Source: an uncultured Alphaproteobacteria bacterium
Lineage (GTDB): Bacteria > Pseudomonadota > Alphaproteobacteria > Rhodospirillales > Rhodospirillaceae
Reading direction: 5' to 3'
DNA: 64,000 bases
NCBI GenBank assembly: GCA_900079695.1
Contig: LT599022.1
Coordinates: 3,168,530-3,232,529 of the forward strand
In this document: piece after piece, positions 1-8,506 of the stretch
Numbering within the stretch: position 1 is the first letter of the stretch
How the letters are laid out: each line of letters starts with the position of its first letter
Notes under the pieces: model-generated
What the model was told of the DNA's origin: nothing
The model's database searches: none
What the model saw: only the letters and a program-made list of their open reading frames with translations
Translations under genes and position numbers: made by a program

Positions 1-497
1 CCGATCGGCTCCTGCCAGCCGACGAAGGTCAGCCCCGCCACCGACGGCGGCGCGGCGACGCCCGCGCACCACACCGGCAGACCGCTGCCCTCGACGCCGT
101 CGATGTCGCGCAGCGCGCCGTCGGTCACGAGCGCCGCGACGCCGCGCTTCTTCATCCGCGAGCAGAGGATGTCGCCGAAGATCCCGGCGTCGGCGACGCC
201 CATCGCGTCGACCACCGCGATCACGCCCTCGGGCATCGCCTCGATCGCGGCGCGGGTCGAGATCGGCGACGCCCACGACGCCGGCGTGGCGAGATCCTCG
301 CGCGCGGGCACGAACCGCAGGGTGAAGGCGCGGCCGACGATGCGTTCGCCCGGTTCGATGCCGACGCACGGCGCCGCGCCGCGCATCCACACGTTGCGCA
401 GCCCCGCCTTGAGCAGGATCGTGGTGAGGGTGGCGGTGGTGACCGACTTCAGGGTTTCGACGGCGCCTTCCGGCAGCGGCGCGACGGCTTGATCCAT
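1..497 (-). CDS. RraA-family aldolase/decarboxylase-like protein (3' end cut by window edge)
   Basis: The gene starts at ATG 497-495 and runs off the left edge after about 165 codons. The RraA fold is indicated by the stretch GVAALVTDGALRDIDG, which holds the Gly/Asp/Arg cluster that in RraA and in 4-hydroxy-4-methyl-2-oxoglutarate aldolases binds metal and substrate. Such proteins are cytoplasmic aldolases/oxaloacetate decarboxylases or, in the true RraA branch, RNase E regulators. The context (IclR regulator just upstream on the same strand, divergent catabolic operon) favours an enzyme of 2-oxo-acid catabolism over an RNase E inhibitor. The substrate cannot be read from the sequence. Confidence 0.82.
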   Translation of the reverse strand, partial: MDQAVAPLPEGAVETLKSVTTATLTTILLKAGLRNVWMRGAAPCVGIEPGERIVGRAFTLRFVPAREDLATPASWASPISTRAAIEAMPEGVIAVVDAMGVADAGIFGDILCSRMKKRGVAALVTDGALRDIDGVEGSGLPVWCAGVAAPPSVAGLTFVGWQEPI

Positions 498-561
498 TTC
501 GGGGGTTCTCCCAGCCTGCGGTGAGGGGAAAAGTCTGCGCCGGGTCGGCGCGCCGCGCAAG

Positions 562-1368
562 TCAGCGGTGCGCGCCGCGCCGCGCGAACGGCGTCTCCAG
601 CACGCCGTCGGCGAGGCGTTCGATCTCCGCCGCCTCGCGCTTCATCATCTCCACCACCTCGGCGAGGCGCTCGCCGGTGAGGCGGGGGGTCACCGCCGCC
701 ACCGACAGCGCCGCCACGGCCTCGCCGTCGGCCCGCCGCACCGGCACGGCGACCCCCGACATTCCGGGAATCAGCCAGCCGTCGTTGAGGGCGTAGCCGC
801 ATGTCCGCGCCCGTGCCGCCGCCTCGGTCAGCCAGTCGTCGTCGACGCCGAACTTCAGCCGCCGCTCGCGGTCTTCGGCGACGATTTCGGCATACGCGGC
901 TTCGGGCAGGAAGGCGAGCAGGGCGAGGCTCCCCGCGCCGACGCCGAGGGGCCGCCGGTCGCCCACCGCGAGGGTCAGGGTCTTGATCGGATAGCGCCCC
1001 TCGCGACGGTCGACGCACACCGAATCGCGGCCGGAGAGAAGGCTGAAATAGACGGTGTCGCCGGTATCGAGGCAGAGGCGTTCGAGGCTCGCGTCGGCAT
1101 AGGGCGCGAGACCGTAGCGTCCGGTCGCCGCCGCGGCCCAGCCGATCAGCCGCAGCCCGAGGAAGTAGCGGTTGCCGTGTTGGTCGACGAAGCCGTGGCG
1201 CAGCATCCCGGCGAGCAGGCGGTGAACCGTGGCGGAACCGAGCCCGGTGGCTTCGGCCACGTCGGTGAGCCGCAGCCCGCCGTCCCGCGCGGCGGCGAGC
1301 GCGATCATCACCCCGGCGGCGCGGGCGATATTCTGGTGTTCGCCCTTTTGGGGCACGACGGACGGCAT
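562..1368 (-). CDS. IclR-family transcriptional regulator
   Basis: This 268-aa protein has an N-terminal winged helix (about residues 12-70, with LRLTDVAEATGLGSATVHRL as the helix-turn-helix) and a C-terminal IclR effector domain (about 85-255). The ATG at 1368 is preferred over an in-frame ATG 72 bases upstream because GGAAGGA lies at a normal distance before it, and IclR proteins normally start close to the helix-turn-helix. The gene is divergent from the operon starting at 1479 and upstream of the RraA-like gene, so it probably controls both, responding to a small organic acid or its catabolite. A TTCCG-N5-CGGAA palindrome lies in the divergent promoter region. Confidence 0.93.
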   Translation of the reverse strand: MPSVVPQKGEHQNIARAAGVMIALAAARDGGLRLTDVAEATGLGSATVHRLLAGMLRHGFVDQHGNRYFLGLRLIGWAAAATGRYGLAPYADASLERLCLDTGDTVYFSLLSGRDSVCVDRREGRYPIKTLTLAVGDRRPLGVGAGSLALLAFLPEAAYAEIVAEDRERRLKFGVDDDWLTEAAARARTCGYALNDGWLIPGMSGVAVPVRRADGEAVAALSVAAVTPRLTGERLAEVVEMMKREAAEIERLADGVLETPFARRGAHR

Positions 1369-1439
1369 CGGCGGTGCGTTCCTTCCGGCGCGGGGCGGCT
1401 CTTGAAATGCCGCATGCCACGCCCATGTTCCATTAAACA

Positions 1440-1468
1440 AAAATAAAGTTCCGTTGAGCGGAAAACAA
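1440..1468 (-). promoter_or_regulatory. Candidate IclR promoter with palindromic operator in the spacer
   Basis: On the reverse strand TTGTTT (1468-1463) and TATTTT (1445-1440) are 17 bases apart. Between them lies the perfect inverted repeat TTCCG-TTGAG-CGGAA (1449-1463 on the forward strand). A palindrome inside the promoter spacer, directly before the divergent gene at 1479, is what an autoregulated IclR operator would look like. Base pairing is seen directly; function is inference. Confidence 0.4.
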
Positions 1469-1478
1469 GGGCGGAACC

Positions 1479-2255
1479 ATGGAATTCGGCTCGGTCACCG
1501 AACTCACGGCTGCCTGCCGCGGCCGTCACGTCATCGTCGGATCCCACGGCGGAGCGATCACCGCGCGCTACGCGCTCGCCTGCGGCGTCGCCTCGGTGAT
1601 CTTCCACGACGCCGGGATCGGCCTCGACGCGGCGGGTGTGCGGGCGCTGGAGCTGCTGCAGGCGGCGGGGGTGCCCGCCGCCGCCGTCTCCCACCTCACC
1701 GCCCGCATCGGCGATCCGCGCGACATGCTCGCGCGCGGCCGCGTCAGCCGGTGCAACCCCGCCGCCGCCGCGCTCGGCGCGGCCCCCGGCGTCGGCGCGG
1801 CCGAGGTCGCGGCGCGGTTCGCCGCCGCGCCCGCGCGCGCCGCGCCGTGCGTCGCCGCCGCGCCCTTCGTGCCCGCGCGCTATCCGCTGGCGGACGACGT
1901 GACCGGCCTCGACAGCGCCGCCGAGCTCGATTCGCGGGACGACGGCGCGCTGGTGGTCACGGGGTCCCACGGCGGCCTGCCGGGAGCCGACAGCCACCGC
2001 GCGGCGAAGGCGCGGCCGCGCTTCCTCGCCTTCAACGACGCCGGCCGCGGCGCCGACGACGCGGGCGTGGCGCGGCTGGCGGTGTTGGCCGAACAGGGGC
2101 TCGCCGCGGTGGCGGTCGACGCCTTCACCGCGCGCATCGGCGACGCGCGGTCGAGTTGGGAGACCGGCGTGGTGTCGGCGGTCAATGCGGTCGCCCGCGC
2201 GCTCGGCGCGGCGGAGGGAACCCCGCTCCGTGCCGCGGTGGCGGCGCTGCGCTGA
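1479..2255 (+). CDS. Uncharacterised protein made of two homologous repeats (GSHGG / NDAG / TARIGDAR)
   Basis: I do not recognise a named family. The 258-aa protein is an internal duplication. Repeat 1 (about residues 15-105) reads VIVGSHGGAI, then VIFHDAGIG, then LTARIGDPRD, then CNPAAAALGA. Repeat 2 (about residues 155-245) reads VVTGSHGGLP, then LAFNDAGRG, then FTARIGDARS, then VNAVARALGA, in the same order and spacing. The conserved Ser-His-Gly-Gly, Asp-Ala-Gly and Arg-Ile-Gly-Asp elements look like active-site or ligand-binding motifs. There is no signal peptide or membrane segment, so it should be cytoplasmic. It is the first gene of an operon, 14 bases before a thiamine-diphosphate enzyme, and the start is preceded by AAGGGCGGAACC. 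It could be an enzyme or a binding protein acting on the same metabolite. Confidence 0.85.
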   Translation: MEFGSVTELTAACRGRHVIVGSHGGAITARYALACGVASVIFHDAGIGLDAAGVRALELLQAAGVPAAAVSHLTARIGDPRDMLARGRVSRCNPAAAALGAAPGVGAAEVAARFAAAPARAAPCVAAAPFVPARYPLADDVTGLDSAAELDSRDDGALVVTGSHGGLPGADSHRAAKARPRFLAFNDAGRGADDAGVARLAVLAEQGLAAVAVDAFTARIGDARSSWETGVVSAVNAVARALGAAEGTPLRAAVAALR

Positions 2256-2269
2256 ATCAGGAGGATGCG

Positions 2270-4009
2270 ATGGACGAGGGCGACAACGACCCCAAGATCA
2301 CCCTGAGCGGCGGCGCGGCGATCGTCGAAATGCTCGACCGCGCCGAGGTCGGACCGATGTTCGGGATGGGCGGCTTCCAGCTTCTGCCGTTCTACGACGC
2401 GGTGCGGCGCAAGGGGCTGACCCACACCCTGATCAACGACGAGCGCGCCGGAGCGTTTGCCGCCGACGCCTGGGCGCGTCTGTCCGGCCGCCCCGGGGTT
2501 TGCGACGCGACCCTCGGACCGGGCGCCACCAATCTCGTCACCGCGCTGCTGGAGAGCCTCAACGCCGGCGTGCCGCTGGTGGTGTTCGCAGGCGATACCC
2601 ACCGCGACCACTCCGGCCGCAACATGACCCAGGAGGCGCGTCAGGTGGAGATCCTGCGTCCGGCGGCGAAGGAGGTGATCCGCGTCGAACGGGTGCAACG
2701 GATCCCCGAGCTGGTGCGGCGCGCCTACGCGGTGGCGACCTCCGGGCGGCCCGGTCCGGTGGTCGTCGACGTGCCCGAGGACGTCGCCCACGAGGTTTTC
2801 GACTTCCGCGTCTCCGACTTCTGGATCGATCCCGCGACCACCCGCTACCCCGCCCGGCGGTCGCGCCCGGCCGCCGACGACGTCGAGCGCGCCGCGGCGC
2901 TGGTCGCGCGGGCGAAGCGGCCGCTGATCCTGGCGGGCGGCGGCGTGCACCTTTCGCACGCCTACGACGCGCTCGCCCGGCTCGCCGAAGGACAGGGAAT
3001 CCCGGTGGCGCATTCGCTCTCCGGGAAGGGGGCGATCGCCTGCACCGACCCGCTCTCGGCCGGGCTGTTCGGCCGCTATTCGCGCATCGCCAACGATCTG
3101 GTCGCGACGTCCGACTGCCTGATCGCGGTCGGCTGCAAGCTCGGCGAAATCGCCACCCGACGGTTCCAGCTGTTCGCCGGAACCGCGCCGCTCGTCCACC
3201 TCGAACTCCTGCCCGAGGAGATCGGCCGCACCACCCGCGCCGACGCGGCGCTGGTGGGCGACGCCCGCCTCGGCCTCGAAGATCTCGCCCATGCTCTCGG
3301 CCCCGGCGCGCGGGCGCGCGAGGCGCGCGCCGCCTACCTCGCCGAGGTGCCGGAGCGGATGGCGCGCTGGCGGCAGGGCGCGGCGGAGCGGCTCGAAAGC
3401 GACGAGGTGCCGATCAACCTCGGACGCCTGCTGTCCGAGATCAACCGGGCGATGCCCGAGGACGGCGTGCTGGTGGCGGACGGCGGCTTCGCCGCGCACT
3501 GGGGCGGCCTGCTCTACGATACCCGCCGCGCCGGACGCGGGTTCGTCGCCGATCGCGGCTTCGCGTCGATCGGCTACGGCCTGCCCGGGGCGCTCGGCGC
3601 GCAACTCGCCGATCCGGCGCGGCCGGTGGTGGCGCTCACCGGCGACGGCGGCTTCAACATGTCGCTGGGCGAGCTCGAAACCGCGCGCCGCGCCGGAGCC
3701 GCCTGCACCGTGGTGGTGGTGAACAATGCCGCGTCGGGCTACGTCAAGGCGCTTCAGCACGCGATGTTCGGCGCCTACCAGTCGGCGGATCTGGTCGAGA
3801 TGGACTATGCCGCGATCGCACGGGACTTCGGCTGCCACGGCATCCGCGTCGCCGCGCCCGACGCTCTCGCGGCGGCGCTCGCCGAGGCGATCGCGGTGCG
3901 CGACCGTCCGTCGGTGGTCGACGTCGTCGTGACCCGCGACCCCGCGAAGATGCTTCCCGGGGTGGACAACCGCACGCTCAAGGTCGAGCGGGGCGATCGG
4001 CCGGTCTAG
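2270..4009 (+). CDS. Thiamine-diphosphate-dependent enzyme of the acetolactate synthase/decarboxylase superfamily
   Basis: This 579-aa protein has the usual three domains: N-terminal PYR domain with the catalytic glutamate in INDERAGAFAADAW (E58), central domain (about 190-325) with LILAGGGVHLSHA, and C-terminal PP domain with the ThDP/Mg motif TGDGGFNM (about 456) followed by VVVNNAASGY (about 484). These enzymes decarboxylate or carboligate 2-oxo acids in the cytoplasm. The ATG at 2270 follows AGGAGGATGCG. The open frame extends further upstream through the neighbouring gene, but that is a GC-rich artefact. No ilvN-type small subunit is nearby, and the IclR/TRAP context argues for a catabolic enzyme rather than branched-chain amino-acid synthesis. 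The exact 2-oxo-acid substrate is unknown. Confidence 0.9.
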   Translation: MDEGDNDPKITLSGGAAIVEMLDRAEVGPMFGMGGFQLLPFYDAVRRKGLTHTLINDERAGAFAADAWARLSGRPGVCDATLGPGATNLVTALLESLNAGVPLVVFAGDTHRDHSGRNMTQEARQVEILRPAAKEVIRVERVQRIPELVRRAYAVATSGRPGPVVVDVPEDVAHEVFDFRVSDFWIDPATTRYPARRSRPAADDVERAAALVARAKRPLILAGGGVHLSHAYDALARLAEGQGIPVAHSLSGKGAIACTDPLSAGLFGRYSRIANDLVATSDCLIAVGCKLGEIATRRFQLFAGTAPLVHLELLPEEIGRTTRADAALVGDARLGLEDLAHALGPGARAREARAAYLAEVPERMARWRQGAAERLESDEVPINLGRLLSEINRAMPEDGVLVADGGFAAHWGGLLYDTRRAGRGFVADRGFASIGYGLPGALGAQLADPARPVVALTGDGGFNMSLGELETARRAGAACTVVVVNNAASGYVKALQHAMFGAYQSADLVEMDYAAIARDFGCHGIRVAAPDALAAALAEAIAVRDRPSVVDVVVTRDPAKMLPGVDNRTLKVERGDRPV

Positions 4010-4040
4010 GGGATCGCCCCGCCGGGACAAGGAGGAGCAG

Positions 4041-5075
4041 ATGATCCGCAGACTTCCCGCGTTGTGTATCCTGGCCGCCGCCTGCCTCGCCGCCGCGGCC
4101 GCCGACGCCCAGACGGTGCTGCGCACGCAGATGGGCCAGAACGCCGGAGACTTCGTGTTCCGGCACATCACCGAGGTGTGGATGCCCAAGGTCGAGACGA
4201 TGACCGGCGGCAAGGTGCGCTTCGAGCCCTATCCCGCCAACGCCATCGTGCCCTCCGCCGAAGTGCTGGACGCGGTGGCCGAGGGGGTGCTGCAGGCGGA
4301 TCTCGTCTCGCCGATCTTCTATTCCGGCAAGGATCCGGCCTATGCCCTGATCGGCGATCTCACCGCCGGGTATTCGGACCCCGACCAGATGGCGGCGTGG
4401 TGCAGCATCGGCGGCGGCAAGCAACTTTTGCAGAAGCTCGACGACAAATACGCCGAAGGCCGCGTCCACGTCGTCGGCTGCGCGCCCTACACCCTCGAAT
4501 CGCTGGTCGCCAAGGTGCCGATCCGGGGGCTGGCGGATCTCAAGGGGGTGAAGGTGCGCGCGCCCGCGGGGCTCGCCTCCGAAGTCTTCCGGCGCGCCGG
4601 GGCGACGCCGGTGGCGGTGCCGTTCTCCGAGGTCTACACCGGCCTCGAAAAGGGCGTGGTCGACGCCGCCGACGCCGCGGCCTACGCCAACAACGCCTCC
4701 CAGGGGTTCAACGACATCGCGCCCTATCCGCTCTATCCGGGATTCCATTCCACGCCGGTGTTCGAGTTCGCGGTCAACAAGGCGGTGTGGGACGGTCTCG
4801 ACCCGGCCACCCAGACCGCGCTCGAGGTGTGGTTCGAGGCGGCCTACAACGACCTTCGCCGCGTCGCCCATCTCGAAGACCAGAAGCTCGCGCGGCGCGA
4901 CCGCCAGCCGGGCTCGAAGGTGACGGTGATCGACTGGCCGCAGGCCGACCGCGCGGCGTTCCGCAAGCTTGCCGTCGACGCATGGAAAAGCTTCGCCGAC
5001 AAGTCGCCGCTCGCCCAGGAGGTGTATCGCTCCCACATGACCTTCCTCGCCCAGCTCGGGCTGATCGAGGAGTGA
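4041..5075 (+). CDS. TRAP transporter periplasmic solute-binding protein (DctP type)
   Basis: This 344-aa protein begins with a signal peptide (MIRRLPALCILAAACLAAAAADA, cleavage predicted after ADA) and is then a DctP-family binding protein. Family marks are GGKVRFEPYP near residue 55, the arginine-containing strand LKGVKVRAPAG (about 168-178) that in this family binds the ligand carboxylate, and VPFSEVYTGLEKGVVDAADA. It delivers an organic acid from the periplasm to the DctQM membrane pair encoded next. A strong AAGGAGGAG precedes the ATG. It lies 31 bases after the ThDP enzyme, so the carboxylate imported is probably that enzyme's substrate or a precursor. Confidence 0.93.
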   Translation: MIRRLPALCILAAACLAAAAADAQTVLRTQMGQNAGDFVFRHITEVWMPKVETMTGGKVRFEPYPANAIVPSAEVLDAVAEGVLQADLVSPIFYSGKDPAYALIGDLTAGYSDPDQMAAWCSIGGGKQLLQKLDDKYAEGRVHVVGCAPYTLESLVAKVPIRGLADLKGVKVRAPAGLASEVFRRAGATPVAVPFSEVYTGLEKGVVDAADAAAYANNASQGFNDIAPYPLYPGFHSTPVFEFAVNKAVWDGLDPATQTALEVWFEAAYNDLRRVAHLEDQKLARRDRQPGSKVTVIDWPQADRAAFRKLAVDAWKSFADKSPLAQEVYRSHMTFLAQLGLIEE

Positions 5076-5127
5076 CCCCGGCGGGGCGGACGCGAAGCCG
5101 CCCCGCTCCGTTCGCCGGAGGCCCCGC

Positions 5128-5628
5128 ATGCGCCGCTTCTGCTCCGCCATCGACAGCCTCAACCGCTTCGTCGGTCACGCGGCGATGCACGTCTATCTCG
5201 TCGTCGCGCTGCTCACGATCTACGAGGTGGCGATGCGCTACGCCTTCCACGCGCCGACGATCTGGTCCTACGAACTGGTGCTGGCGCTGTGCGGCACCGC
5301 CTGGGCGCTGTCGGGCGGCTACGTGCTCGGCCGCCGACGCCACATCGCCATCACCCTCCTCACCGATCTGATGCCGCCAGGGCTGCGGCGCGGGTTCGAC
5401 GCGCTGGCGCTGGCGGTTTCGGGCGCGGCGGTCGGCCTGCTCGTCTACCTGAGCTGGGGGCTGGCGGCGAAGTCGCTGCGGTGGATCGACAAGTCGGGCT
5501 CGGCGTTCAACTCGCCGCTGCCGACGCTGCTGAAGATCGTGCTGGCGGTGGGGGCGGTCCTGTACCTGCTGCAAATCCTCGCGGCGCTGGCGCGGCTGCT
5601 CTTCCGCATCCCCGACGAAGAGGACTGA
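5128..5628 (+). CDS. TRAP transporter small permease (DctQ)
   Basis: This 166-aa membrane protein has four predicted hydrophobic segments (about residues 20-42, 50-70, 88-110, 130-150). It carries the DctQ pattern of an amphipathic region with GRRRHIAI, where basic residues follow the second segment. DctQ is the small inner-membrane subunit that pairs with DctM. It sits 52 bases after the binding protein and one base before dctM. The ATG at 5128 follows CGGAGG. Confidence 0.92.
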   Translation: MRRFCSAIDSLNRFVGHAAMHVYLVVALLTIYEVAMRYAFHAPTIWSYELVLALCGTAWALSGGYVLGRRRHIAITLLTDLMPPGLRRGFDALALAVSGAAVGLLVYLSWGLAAKSLRWIDKSGSAFNSPLPTLLKIVLAVGAVLYLLQILAALARLLFRIPDEED

Positions 5629-5629
5629 G

Positions 5630-6970
5630 ATGCCGATCGAGACCGCCACCCTCGCGATCGTCGCCGCGCTGTTCGTTCTGATGCTCGCCGGGATTCCGCT
5701 CGGCGTCGTCACCCTCTCGGTCTCGGCGGCGACCGCGCTCGCCTATTTCGGCCCGCCGGGCCTGGGGCTGGTGGGGCGGCAGATCGTCGGCGTGCTCGAG
5801 AACTACGCGTTCGTCGCGGTGCCGCTGTTCGTGCTGATGGCGAGCCTGATGGAGAAGGCCGGGGTCGGCCACGACCTGTTCGACGCGATGTCGCTGTTTT
5901 CGGGGCGGCTGCGCGGCGGCGTCGCGGTGCAGACGGTCGCGGTGGCGGTGCTGATGGCGGCGATGGCCGGTGTGATCGGCGGCGAAATCATGATGCTCGG
6001 GCTGATCGCGCTGCCGCAGATGCTGCGCCTCGGCTACGACCGCAAGCTGTCGATGGGCGCGATCTGCGCGGGCGGCTCGCTCGCGACGCTGATCCCGCCC
6101 TCGATCGTGATGGTGGTCTACGGCGTCACCGCCAACGTCTCGATCGGCGCGCTGTTCCTCGGCGGCGTGCTGCCGGGGCTGATGCTCGCGGGGTTCTACG
6201 TCGCCTATATCCTCGCGCGGGTGCGCCTCGACCCCGCGCTGGCGCCGCCGCCCGCCGCCGAGCGCGCCGAAATCGCCGCCGCCGACAAGATCGCCGCCCT
6301 GCGCGGCATCGCGATTCCGCTGCTGGTGGTGGCGACCGTGCTCGGCAGCATCTACGCGGGCGTCGCGGCGGTCACCGAGGCGGCGGCGATCGGCGTCGGC
6401 GGCGCGCTCGTCGCCGCGGCGGCGCGCGGCAGGCTCACCCTCGAGACCGTGCTCGGCGCGTCGCGCCAGACCTTCGTCACCGTCGGCGCGATCATCTGGC
6501 TGATCATCGGCGCGGTCAGCTTCGTCGGCATCTACAATCTCATCGGCGGGCAGGAGTTCATGCGCGGCCTGATTCGCGGCCTCGATCTGCCGCCGCTGGG
6601 CATCGTGCTGGTGATGATGGGCATTCTGATGCTGCTCGGCACCTTCATGGAGTGGATCGCGATCCTGCTGATCACCGTGCCGATCTTCTCGCCGGTGATC
6701 GCCGGGCTGCCGTTTCCGGCGGTCGGCGACGCCGAGGCGGTGAAGATCTGGTTCGGCGTGTTGGTGGCCATCAACATCCAGATCTACTTCCTCTCGCCGC
6801 CGTTCGGTCCGGCATGCTTCTTTCTCAACAGCGTCACCCCGCCCGAGGTCACGCTGCAGGAGATCTTCGCCGCGGTGCTGCCGTTCATCGCATTGCAGGC
6901 GGTCGCCCTGGCGCTGTGCGTGATCTTCCCCGAGATCGTTCTGTTCCTGCCGCGCGTCCTCGGCGGCTGA
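5630..6970 (+). CDS. TRAP transporter large permease (DctM)
   Basis: This 446-aa, highly hydrophobic protein of the DctM family has about 12 membrane segments and the usual length (420-450 aa). It forms the ion-driven translocation channel of the TRAP system, normally powered by a sodium gradient. Typical segments include the N-terminal LMLAGIPLGVVTLSV, the LATLIPPSIVMVVYGV loop and LLGTFMEWIAILLITVPIF. It begins one base after dctQ, so the two are almost certainly co-translated. Confidence 0.94.
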   Translation: MPIETATLAIVAALFVLMLAGIPLGVVTLSVSAATALAYFGPPGLGLVGRQIVGVLENYAFVAVPLFVLMASLMEKAGVGHDLFDAMSLFSGRLRGGVAVQTVAVAVLMAAMAGVIGGEIMMLGLIALPQMLRLGYDRKLSMGAICAGGSLATLIPPSIVMVVYGVTANVSIGALFLGGVLPGLMLAGFYVAYILARVRLDPALAPPPAAERAEIAAADKIAALRGIAIPLLVVATVLGSIYAGVAAVTEAAAIGVGGALVAAAARGRLTLETVLGASRQTFVTVGAIIWLIIGAVSFVGIYNLIGGQEFMRGLIRGLDLPPLGIVLVMMGILMLLGTFMEWIAILLITVPIFSPVIAGLPFPAVGDAEAVKIWFGVLVAINIQIYFLSPPFGPACFFLNSVTPPEVTLQEIFAAVLPFIALQAVALALCVIFPEIVLFLPRVLGG

Positions 6971-6982
6971 AAGGAGACTGCG

Positions 6983-7192
6983 ATGCGCCGCGACGAACCG
7001 CCCGGAAACGTGACTTGGCGCACGGTGGCGGAGATCGTCGCCGGATACGGTCTGGTCCTCGGCGTGCTCGCCCTGCTGTTCGGCTTCGCCGGCGGCATCG
7101 ACGTCGCGATGCCGTGGCAGGTGGCGGCCGGGATCCTGGGGCTCGGCGCCGGTCTCGCCGTCGCCGCGCTGAGGGCGATGCGCCGTCGGTGA
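6983..7192 (+). CDS. Small two-helix membrane protein of unknown function
   Basis: This 69-aa protein has two hydrophobic segments (about residues 16-36 and 43-62) and a strongly basic C-terminus ending MRRR. The start is supported by AAAGGAGACTGCG directly before the ATG, and it lies only 12 bases after dctM, so it belongs to the TRAP operon. I recognise no family. It may be a small accessory subunit or stabiliser of the transporter, but that is inference from position alone. Confidence 0.65.
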   Translation: MRRDEPPGNVTWRTVAEIVAGYGLVLGVLALLFGFAGGIDVAMPWQVAAGILGLGAGLAVAALRAMRRR

Positions 7193-7220
7193 AACCCGGG
7201 CGCCGCGGCTGTGTTCTCCC

Positions 7221-7249
7221 TTGACAGACGCGCGTACCGGGTAACATCT
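7221..7249 (+). promoter_or_regulatory. Candidate promoter of the RND efflux operon
   Basis: A perfect -35 hexamer TTGACA (7221-7226) is followed by weak -10 candidates: TAACAT at 15 bases spacing or ACATCT at 17. It lies about 60 bases before the GTG start of the membrane-fusion protein, in a 92-base gap. The -35 is clear and the -10 is uncertain. Confidence 0.4.
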
Positions 7250-7284
7250 AGCCTCATATCTTCCAAGGCTTTGACGAGGATGCC

Positions 7285-8502
7285 GTGGTGACTTTTCCGG
7301 ATGCGCTTCGCCCGCGGGCGGGATTCCTGCGAGCGTCGTCGCTGGCGGCACTCGTCGCCGTCGTGCTGCTCGGCGGCTGCAAGGACGAAACCAAGCCCCA
7401 GCAGGCCCCGCCGCCGCCCGGCGTCGGCGTCGTCACCGTCCATGCCCGCCCGGTGACTCTCACCGCCGAACTTCCCGGACGCACCGCCGCCTCGCTGGTG
7501 GCCGAGGTGCGGCCGCAGGTCGACGGCATCATTCGCGAGCGCCTGTTCGCCGAGGGCGGCGAGGTCAAGGCGGGCGAAGTGCTCTACCGCATCGACGCCT
7601 CGCGCTATCAGGCCGCCTACGACGCCGCGCAGGCGGCGCTGCATCAGGCCGAGGCGGCGGTGCCGTCGGCGGCGGCGCGAGTCGAGCGCTACAAGAAGCT
7701 GGCGCAGGCCAACGCGGTCAGCCGCCAGGATCTCGAGGACGCGGAGGCGACGCTCAAGGCCAACCGCGCCGCGGTCGCCGCCGCGCGGGCGGAGGTCGAA
7801 AGCGCGCTCATCAACCTCGACTACACCGACATCACCGCGCCGATCGCTGGCCGCATCGACCGCTCGATCTACACCCAGGGCGCGCTCGTCACCGCCAGCC
7901 AGTCGGCGGCGCTCACCACGATCCGCAAGCTCGACCCGATCCACGTCGACGTTACCCAGTCGAGCGCCGATCTGCTGCGCCTGCGTCAGGCGGTGGCGTC
8001 GGGGCGGATCAAACGCGTCGGCGAGAGCATCGAGGTCCGGCTGCGGCTGGAGGACGGATCGATCTACGCCCACCCCGGCGCCCTCGCGTTCGCCGAGGCC
8101 AACGTGTCCGAAACCACCGGCACCTACATCCTCCGCGCCACCTTCCCCAACCCCGAGCGGCTGCTGCTGCCCGGCATGTACGTCCACGCGATCGTCGCCG
8201 AGGGCGTCGCCGAGCGCGGCATCCTGGTGCCGCAGCGCGGCGTCTCGCGCAACCTCAAGGGCGAGCCGATCGCGATGGTGGTGGGCGCCGACAACAAGGT
8301 GCAGGTGCGGGTTCTCGGCATCGCCCGCAGCCTCGGCAACGATTGGCTGGTGGAATCCGGCCTGGCCGACGGCGACCGGGTGATCGTTTCCGGCAGTCAG
8401 AAGGCGCGCGCCGGAGCGGCGGTGACTCCCGAGGCGATGGTCGTCGACCCCGCCACCGGCGAGGCGAAGAAGGCGGATCAGCCCGCCCCGGTGAAGGGTT
8501 AG
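7285..8502 (+). CDS. RND efflux membrane-fusion lipoprotein (AcrA/MexA type)
   Basis: This 405-aa periplasmic adaptor starts at GTG 7285, with GAGGA four bases upstream and no better in-frame ATG. The signal peptide ends in a lipobox, VVLLGGC, so Cys32 is lipidated. The barrel-sandwich hybrid domain ([20 protein letters not shown]), an alpha-helical hairpin (about 110-180) with [17 protein letters not shown], and the beta-barrel/membrane-proximal domains follow in the usual order. It links the inner-membrane pump encoded next to the outer-membrane channel. It is the first gene of a complete three-gene pump operon and lies four bases before the pump gene. Confidence 0.95.
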   Translation: MVTFPDALRPRAGFLRASSLAALVAVVLLGGCKDETKPQQAPPPPGVGVVTVHARPVTLTAELPGRTAASLVAEVRPQVDGIIRERLFAEGGEVKAGEVLYRIDASRYQAAYDAAQAALHQAEAAVPSAAARVERYKKLAQANAVSRQDLEDAEATLKANRAAVAAARAEVESALINLDYTDITAPIAGRIDRSIYTQGALVTASQSAALTTIRKLDPIHVDVTQSSADLLRLRQAVASGRIKRVGESIEVRLRLEDGSIYAHPGALAFAEANVSETTGTYILRATFPNPERLLLPGMYVHAIVAEGVAERGILVPQRGVSRNLKGEPIAMVVGADNKVQVRVLGIARSLGNDWLVESGLADGDRVIVSGSQKARAGAAVTPEAMVVDPATGEAKKADQPAPVKG

Positions 8503-8506
8503 GCCG

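Noticed and set aside
1454-2269. N-terminal extension of the ThDP enzyme across the duplicated-protein gene
   Set aside because: The extension is low-complexity Arg/Ala sequence; a strong AGGAGGA and conserved length support ATG 2270.
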